DNA from: Aquatica leii
Taxonomy: Eukaryota; Arthropoda; Insecta; Coleoptera; Lampyridae
Assembly (NCBI GenBank): GCA_035610365.1
Contig: CM069439.1
Span: 22,271,533-22,335,532, forward strand
Length of the DNA stretch: 64,000 nt
Direction of reading: 5' to 3'
Positions 57,976 through 64,000 of the stretch are shown piece after piece. Numbering within the stretch: the stretch's first letter is position 1; every line of letters starts with the position of its first letter. Under the pieces are notes generated by a model that saw only the letters and a program-made list of their open reading frames with translations, ran no database searches and was not told the origin of the DNA. Position numbers and translations under genes: made by a program.

Positions 57976-59359
57976 CACACAACCAAACTTATATGGAATC
58001 ACCCGATATTTCCGATGTTATTCAGTATTTCTGACAAATTCCGTATAGAAAGTGAGAAGGACTTTATTATAACGTAGTTTATTAAATTACAACGAGAAAA
58101 AATTAGACCAAAGATTTAAAGTGAACAAAAACAATAAAAATGCGAAAACTAAAGATGTAGGTAGTTGGTTAAACAAAAGTTAAATACCTTTTTTCGGACA
58201 CGTTTATCACTTTAATAGTCAGTGTTATCACCTCTAGCACTAATACAAGCTGCAATTCGACGAGGAATGCTTCTAATCAACGTGTCAACGTGTTCCACAT
58301 TTCCTGCAGCATTTTTTCTAGCCCTAATCCCTTTTTTGACACAGTCCCACACATGCTCAATGGGATTCAGGTCTGGGGAAGAGGCAGGCCATTCTAAAAC
58401 CGCCACAGCTTCTCTTTCTAGAAATTCTGTAGCAACTCGGCTGGTATGTGGAGGGGCATTATCATGCATAAAGACGAAATTGTCTCCCACTGCACTTCTC
58501 AACAGCCTAACTATTGGTTCTAGCACCAAATCAACGCTTCTAGGACCTTTTAAACTTTGGCGTAGTGGAACCAAAGGAGTTTTATCTCCTATCATGATAC
58601 TTCCCTAGAACATTACCGTTCCTCTTTTGTATTTTGGGACAGATCTGACCGTTTGCAGTCTAGCTTGTCTACCTGGACCTCTTAGAACTCGAATTCGACG
58701 GTCATCTAATCTCAGACCAATTCTGATTTCATCCGAAAAAAGGACATTTTGCCAATCTTCAACTGTCCAGTTCTGGTGCTCGAGACACCAATTTAGCCGA
58801 TTAATTTTGTTTTCTCTGGATAACTCGGGAACTCTTAACTGTCTTCTGCTAAATAAATTTCGGGCACGAAGTCTCTTTCGTAATGTTTCAAGAGAAACAC
58901 CAACACTTGTAGTCTGCACAAGTTGCCTTTTGAGCTCCGGAATAGAAGAGGTTGGATTTCTTCTAGCTATTTAATTTGATTGATCGGTCTTGTTCATCAG
59001 TAGTCACTCTGCGACGACTTTGTCTACGTCTGTTCTTTAGTGTTCTCAATTCTAAAAATCTTGTATAAGTTTTGGAAACAATACCCTGAGACACACCAAA
59101 TGTTGCTGCTATGTGCTTCTGTGACATTCCCTGCTCAACAAGAGTAACAATTCTTCCCCTTTGAACTTCGGACAAGCCTACGTAAAGCATTTTGAACACA
59201 AACTTCTAAATTGAAACGTAATAGACAACTTCAAAAACCTTTGTTATTTTTAATAAAACACTTTCGTTATCTTTATTTCTTATCTGTATGAAAAATTTTC
59301 ATATATTTTGCAATATTAGTAAGAAATACTAGGTGATTCCATATAAGTTTGGTTGTGTG
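57976..59359 (-). mobile_element. Tc1-like DNA transposon, complete ends
   Basis: 1384 bp bounded by TA on both sides (57974-57975 and 59360-59361). Terminal inverted repeats are perfect for 28 bp, beginning CACACAACCAAACTTATATG. Size, TA target and transposase type are those of Tc1/mariner. The left terminus is followed by about 230 bp of non-coding DNA before the transposase stop codon. Confidence 0.95.
58212..59190 (-). pseudogene. Tc1-like DD34E transposase with two lesions
   Basis: Start ATG at 59190 (MLYVGLSEVQRGRIVTLVEQ). An HTH pair begins the protein: GMSQKHIAATFGVSQGIVSK, then an Arg-rich linker RRRQSRRRVTT. One extra A in the AAATTAAATAG stretch near 58970 shifts the frame. The second part has SVGVSLETLRKRLRARNL, the NWCLEHQNWTVEDWQNVLFSDE block (first Asp) and RGPGRQARLQT. 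At 58605-58607 a TAG stop stands where Tc1 proteins have the Trp of VMFWG. The third part has FMHDNAPPHTS (second Asp) and SPDLNPIEHVWD (Glu); 34 residues lie between Asp and Glu. All catalytic residues remain. About 325 codons in total, normal for the family. It is inactive but only two point changes away from an open frame. Confidence 0.93.
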
Positions 59360-59367
59360 TATTTTAG

Positions 59368-60047
59368 CTACGTGAATAGAGCTTTCCGTGCTTTAATTTT
59401 TGCAAATTGCTTAATTAAATCTTTGGCGTCTAATTTTTTCAGCTGGTCCGTTTCTATTAAAATGATAGCAAGATTACTTAGTCGGTTTTGCCCCATGGTC
59501 GATCTTCAATAATTTTTTATTATTTTGAGCTTAGAAGAAGATCGTTCTGTGGTAGCTACAATAACCGGCATTGTTAATAAAATACTAAGTATTATGCTCG
59601 TATTAGTGGATACGTTGTTAATTGTTATATAATTTAAAGTTTCTTGTGGAGGCGTAATAACTTTTTCATCAAAATTTTGTAAATATTGCAATTCTTTAAA
59701 AAGTTCCACGGCAGTTATGTCCCGTTCATTGCGAGTTTTGTCGTTTCATAAATTTTCAACTTTAAACTTTAAAGTTCCGTCGTGGATCGGTTCATCCTCA
59801 CATTCATAATCAAGACTTTTTTTTTATTTTTCGTGGTCTTACACCTCTTTGTTTTTTGAATTTAAGTTCTATGTCTAATCTGAATGCGATTTCTTTAGCA
59901 TCAATCAATAGATCATTAAAACCTTTATCGAAGCGATCAGCTTTCAAAGTTATTTAAATTATTTAAATGATTACAACACTGAGCAACATCAAAGTTTGGT
60001 TTTTGAATAATTTTTCTAACAATGTTAGCTTTACTTAAAATATTATA
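59368..60047 (-). pseudogene. ZMYM1-like hAT transposase, C-terminal part
   Basis: The minus strand gives the C-terminal half of a hAT transposase of the DUF4371/ZMYM1 type: NILSKANIVRKIIQKPNFDV (60000-60047), FNDLLIDAKEIAFRLDIELK, and VELFKELQYLQNF. Then comes the dimerisation region with SIILSILLTMPVIVATTERS, SSSKLKIIKNY, and STMGQNRLSNLAIILIETD, ending AKIKARKALFT with a stop at 59368-59370. Frame breaks occur near 59750-59900 and near 59506. The N-terminal part lies at 62855-63480, on the other side of the pogo-3 element. The Tc1-like element's TA target lies only a few bases past this stop. Confidence 0.85.
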
Positions 60048-60690
60048 CCGTAAAACCGTGTAACTTGGAACACTTTTTTAGAATAAGCAGGTGCCATGTT
60101 TCCGAAAAGTAAATTATGGCAATTTTGACCAATCACTAGTTTGTATGAGATGTCAACCTTCCAAGAAGTGAAGTCCGTTATGCTGAATTTCGTAATCATA
60201 AGTAATTATTTAAAAAAAGTTTGGTGTTCCAAGTTACCCTCAAAAATGACAACTTGGAACAACTGTTTGAAATCAATGTTTGCTCCAAGTTAACGTATAG
60301 TAAGGTAACCTGGAACATTATAGACACATTTTACCGACGTCAGTGGTACATTATATCAAAAATCTAACAAGAAAACTCCATTTTAATCCTTTTTACTCAA
60401 AGTAGGTTATATAAGTAATGTTTAATAACAAAAATACACAAAAATAAAACTTGTACCTATTCTACAAATGCCTAATACTAACATAATAATATTTTGTTTA
60501 GACGGTAGGTATACATATCTGCGCGATTTAAACATTAACGGGTTTCTCCAAAACTATTTTTGCAGCGCCAATTCTTTTGGCAACCGTTAACGTCTGGATT
60601 ATTTGCTTTTTTTCTATTGTGCATACATCCTCTGCGTCTGGGTAGGTAAAAGTATCTTTCGATAATCTAAGACTTCGTAGAAATTTACAT

Positions 60691-62309
60691 TCATAAGATT
60701 TGCCGTGTTCCGTTTTTTAAAACTTCTCCCACATAATTTCGAAATTTATTGATTTTCCCTTCAAGGGGGAAAGCAACCAGTACAAAACTGCCTTCTTCAA
60801 TTTCATCGTTTTGTGGTGCTTGAATCCCATTTTCATCTTCTCGCACATTATCACCTAAGTCGTTATCATCACGTAGATCACTAAAATCTTCTTCTCCGGC
60901 CGATAAGTCTGTGTCGTGAAGGGAAATGTTGGTGGTATCGATGTCATCTGAAGAAGTACTATGCGTCTCAAGCCCAGAGATGCTTGCACCCGGCACAACA
61001 TTAAGTCTCTTCTTCTTCCGTTCTGGGGCTTTTACCTTCCCATACCGCATTGTCTGGAGGAGTGTCTGAAGTACAGAAGTAAGTGCAGTTTCATTTTGGC
61101 GTTCCTCCTCGAGTACCCCAGGTATTCTTTTTAAAACTTGGTTTTTATTGATGGGATGAATCCCAGTTGCTCGGAAACCTGATTGTATTATGGCTGGCAA
61201 ATTTTCTTTTATTGTGTCGAGAGTTTCACGCAACAAGGATGGAAATTGACTTTTCGGAACACAACCCTTATTGGATAATTTCCACTGTAGAAGATTTTTA
61301 CGCCATGCAGCTTTTAAACTTCTAAATACACTAACGTTTAGTGGCTGGCATAGGTGCGTACTATTTGCAGGTAAAAGAATAAATCTTATGTTATGTTTCT
61401 GGCATTCTTTTATCACAGTCTCGGATAAGTGACTGGATAAGTTGTCGCCAATTACAGCTATTGGACCAGAGCCCAACTTTCTCATGTATGCAAAAGCACT
61501 GATAGAAACCAGTCCTCAAATAACTTTCCATCCATCCAGCCAGACTTTGACCTGTTGTACCTTGCTCCTTTAGGCCCTCTTTCAGTCCAAGAATCGTAGA
61601 TGTGCTCCGCTTTATATATTATATACGGAGGCAGGAAAACACTACTGGCACTACATGCAAACATAATAGAGTAACTCGATTTTGAACTATCTAAACAGCG
61701 CTCTGGATGCTTAGTGCCCTTTTTAACTAATACTTTCGATCGTCCTAAGTCATCCGTTAGATTGCTTTCATCATAGTTGATGATGGCTTCTGAAGGCACA
61801 TCTGTTAACGAAGTTGCTAAATTTTCAAAATAAGTAGAAATCGTTTCGTGGGACACCTGCGCCCTATTTCTCTTTATATTTTCTGCAAATCTATTAATGA
61901 GTTGGAGATGTCGGTTACGGAAATGCACAACCCAATCTTTTCCTGGTTTATTATCTTTAAAACGAGGCTCTGTTCGTCCAATTTCTAGTACGTAAGACTG
62001 TACAAGATTCTGTAGGTCGCGTATGGTAAAAGGAAACCCCCACTTCGCCGCTATTTGCAACCCCTCGACAATGCGATTTTCGTCCGCACTTGAAAGAACT
62101 GTCGGTCTTCCATACTTATTCATTTGCAATCCTCGGGATTTGCGAGATAATGTGCCAAGGGATATTGCATACAGTTTGGATGTCTCACGTAACGAAATTT
62201 TTTTCTTTTTAATTTCATCTAGGGCTCTTTCAAGAGCATCGATTGAATATCCCGCGTATTTCCGAGCCGCGGGTGTTTTTCTAGTTCGTGGTATAGAAGA
62301 TGCTAGGTT
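60691..62309 (-). pseudogene. pogo-like transposase with one frameshift and third Asp changed (pogo-3)
   Basis: HTH (psq type) at 62130-62309: YSIDALERALDEIKKKKISL, RETSKLYAISLGTLSRKSRG. A CENP-B-like region follows (FPFTIRDLQNLVQSYV, GKDWVVHFRNRH). Catalytic core: NYDESNLTDD (first Asp), then GRSKVLVKKGTKHPE and WMDGKLFEDWF. A one-base deletion near 61491 shifts the frame. AVIGDNLSSHLS (second Asp) follows; the third block reads QPLNVSVFRSLKAAW, Asn replacing the usual Asp. The C-terminal part is acidic (about 60760-60980) and ends FRNYVGEVLKNG. The open frame begins right after a TTTATTTTTAG acceptor-like sequence, with no ATG before the HTH (first in-frame ATG 62123), so an upstream exon is likely. 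About 540 codons. Inactive but well preserved. Confidence 0.9.
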
Positions 62310-62321
62310 CTAAAAATAAAA
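62310..62321 (-). other. Putative 3' splice site of the pogo-3 transposase gene
   Basis: The minus strand reads TTTTATTTTTAG then AACCTAGC. It is a good pyrimidine-rich acceptor directly before the open frame, with an in-frame TAG at the junction. It would explain the absence of an ATG upstream of the HTH. The donor exon was not located. Confidence 0.45.
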
Positions 62322-62854
62322 GTAAGTATAAAATAAGGTAGATATCTAAGGAGTATCTAAGATTAAGAAGCAGTTACACAAATTTGACCATTTTTGTATA
62401 TGGGTCGAAAACTTGGTACAATGCCTGAAAACTTAGAACGCCGTTCCAAGTTTTCATACTTAAAAAAAATATGTACCAACATACAAAAATTTTATTACAT
62501 CTGGCAACGCCGCTGAGTTTCAATATCAAAACATATACTTGTTTTCAGCTATACATTTATAGAATACCTCAATTACTAACTATTTTGTTTTATATTTACA
62601 TACTTGTATCGGAGAAGTTTTTTCGTGCTTATTTTTTACGTTTTTCAACAAGAATTTTAAAATCGCATTAAAATAATCTCTTGGGCACTGATCAAAACGC
62701 TTTTATTTTTTCCCGGCACAAACGGAATGACTAATAACTGGCGTAATGCTTTTGAACTACTATAAAAGCATTATTGCCAGTTTTTATATTAAATTTTACA
62801 TAACGAAATTTCGTTCCAAGTTGTACTCCGGTTCCAAGTTACACGGTTTTACGG

Positions 62855-63480
62855 TACTACAGTATAAGAATGGAAATAAACTCAAAATTTTGCAAATTTT
62901 TAGCCAACGATGCAGCCAAATTTTTTACGTTATTTTTAAAGTTTTCTTCGCTTATTTCAAACAGAGCATCATAAACCTTCCCAAGTTGATACCTAAAAGG
63001 AGTTATTGCATCTATGCTATACTAGACCATTAAGTATCCGATAAAGGTTTTAAAGTTAAATTTGTTACATTAGATATATTAGATTTCAGAATTGACTAGC
63101 GTTTAAAAGCTAAAAAGATACAGTTCTTGAACTAAAGAATAAAAATTGATGCTCAAAGTATTCGATTTTGCTGCATCATTGATGACTAAATTTAGGGTAT
63201 GATTGGAACAAAGCGGATTGAATTCCAAATTTTTTTTTTTTATACTACGCATATTTGCCCCATTGTCGTAACCCTGACCCCGCAAATCGTTGATATTTAA
63301 GCCTTCCTTCTCTAACACCGACAAAACAAGTTTTGTCAAGCCTTCAGCAATATTTGGCAAAGTAGACTCGGGCTTTGAAAAAAAATGCGTAATTTAGACA
63401 TGGTTTTCTAGCTCTTCCTCTCTTTTTCTTTTATTTACAAAATTTTGGTTTTCAGACCATTTCTTCTTTTTTTCTGACAT
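62855..63480 (-). pseudogene. ZMYM1-like hAT transposase, N-terminal part
   Basis: Start at 63480 with MSEKKKKWSENQNFVNKRKR, a basic leader as in ZMYM1-type hAT proteins. An in-frame stop follows near 63387, and then THFFSKPEST joins directly to IAEGLTKLVLSVLEKEGLNI, so the usual TTF zinc-finger segment appears deleted. Next come LRGQGYDNGANM (conserved in this family) and CSNHTLNLVINDAAKS. DAITPFRYQLGKVYDALFEI lies near 62950-63020, and the frame runs LQNFEFISILIL up to the pogo-3 target site. With pogo-3 and one TA removed, this frame joins that at 60047 without a shift, apart from a TAG where Trp is expected. Confidence 0.85.
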
Positions 63481-63489
63481 CCTGTATAC

Positions 63490-64000
63490 TATAAAGAAAT
63501 TAATACGTAAGTAAACAAATTGACTAATTATTCATGAAAAATGGAAATGTTTCGACGTCTCAAACTCAAACTCAAAGGTATTTTCTCAACATTACTTATT
63601 TTAAGTTATTTCAAAATTTTTATAATTAGTAATATTATTGCTTATTAGTTATTCTGTTTGAATTTACTTTAATTAACAATGATGTTTATATAATCAATTT
63701 TTGAGATCCAAGTTTTTGGCTTTTAATGTTTTAATAAATATAAAATAAAAAATTAATTTTACATAAATTTACCTTAATTCACAACACAAAACAAATTACT
63801 ATAATGTCTGTAAAACTACAAAAAACTAAAGTTTCAAAAGCAGATATCTTTCACCCCATGCACCTTTTTACTTCGCTATGTTAATTATCGATTGGGCATC
63901 AGGCAACAAATGAAATCGCGGCCGATTCAGCGCTTATATATATAAAGTTTTGTATATTGCAAGCGTAGGCAAAAAAAAAGGCTTGTGTACTCGTTGGCTC
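63490..64000. other. AT-rich right flank, nothing recognised
   Basis: No coding sequence recognised beyond the hAT start. It may include the 5' end of the hAT element, but no terminal CAG(T/G)G repeat was identified. Confidence 0.4.

Larger units (their letters stand above)
60048..62854 (-). mobile_element. Nearly intact pogo-like DNA transposon (pogo-3)
   Basis: 2807 bp bounded by TA on both sides (60046-60047, 62855-62856). Terminal inverted repeats begin CCGTAAAACCGTGTAACTTG at both ends. Ten copies of AACTTGGAAC or a one- or two-base variant lie in the subterminal DNA: left at 60062, 60226 (inverted), 60251, 60282 (inverted) and 60307; right at 62410, 62430, 62443 (inverted), 62813 (inverted) and 62831 (inverted). 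The gene fills 60691-62313. The element sits inside a hAT gene, whose frame continues across it. Confidence 0.93.

Noticed and set aside
58222..58974. Plus-strand ORFs of 128 and 115 codons
   Set aside because: They are antisense to the Tc1-like transposase, whose catalytic motifs are clear on the minus strand.
62023..62313. Plus-strand ORF of 96 codons
   Set aside because: Antisense to the HTH region of the pogo-3 transposase.
1..64000. Host protein-coding genes, tRNA or rRNA genes, CRISPR arrays
   Set aside because: None recognised. All interpretable coding sequence belongs to transposable elements, and no A/B-box cloverleaf or regularly spaced repeat-spacer array was seen.

Overview
The window looks like a strongly AT-rich stretch of an arthropod (probably insect) nuclear genome. 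The evidence is the mobile-element repertoire: Ty3-like and BEL/Pao LTR retrotransposons, Tc1-like DD34E, pogo-like DDD, piggyBac and ZMYM1-type hAT elements, a Penelope-like element with a GIY-YIG end, and a gene family that I know from memory as abundant in insect and other arthropod genomes. No host gene, tRNA, rRNA, CRISPR array or bacterial-style operon was recognised. Every coding region I could interpret belongs to a transposable element, and nearly all carry frameshifts or stops.

Layout, left to right. 0-9.3 kb: an LTR-like repeat (family B) is split by a young LTR retrotransposon (2185-8865, LTRs about 1% diverged, 4-bp target duplication). That element keeps only gag fused to an integrase zinc-finger segment. 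10.1-12.2 kb: two tandem decayed Tc1-like copies. 12.5-14.3 kb: a short dispersed repeat, a jockey-like LINE fragment and a Penelope-like fragment. 14.65-16.46 kb: a solo LTR (family D). 16.55-19.09 kb: a DNA-transposon-like unit with long terminal inverted repeats and a 4-bp target duplication, wrapped around a decayed gene of the unclassified arthropod family. 19-25.8 kb: AT-rich and gene-free, with two MITEs. 25.85-30.85 kb: a decayed Ty3/gypsy element. 30.9-32.0 kb: second copy of repeat B. 32-35.4 kb: nothing recognised. 35.5-38.5 kb: BEL/Pao pol remnant. 38.5-41.3 kb: nothing recognised. 41.3-46.0 kb: a second family D solo LTR carrying two nested family A solo LTRs, each with an intact 4-bp target duplication. 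46.0-47.4 kb: LINE reverse transcriptase remnant. 47.4-48.9 kb: decayed pogo-like element. 49.6-51.65 kb: piggyBac-like element. 52.0-52.7 kb: dispersed repeat plus hAT (FAM200/ZBED-like) C-terminal remnant. 54.9-57.6 kb: pogo-like element with a PHD-type finger. 58.0-59.4 kb: Tc1-like element. 59.4-63.5 kb: a ZMYM1-like hAT gene split by a nearly intact pogo-like element (60048-62854).

The window is best read as layered insertions. Several layers are datable relative to one another because target duplications and reading frames close exactly when the younger element is mentally removed. The most noteworthy items are: (1) the TIR-bounded 16.55-19.09 kb unit, which suggests that a very common unclassified arthropod protein family is a transposase with two Asp, a CxxC and a Glu-rich block; (2) arrays of an element-specific 10-15 bp motif in the subterminal DNA of at least four pogo-like elements; (3) the hAT gene interrupted in frame by a pogo-like element; and (4) the young gag-only LTR retrotransposon. 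All family assignments come from recognised motifs and remembered family consensus, not from database searches.
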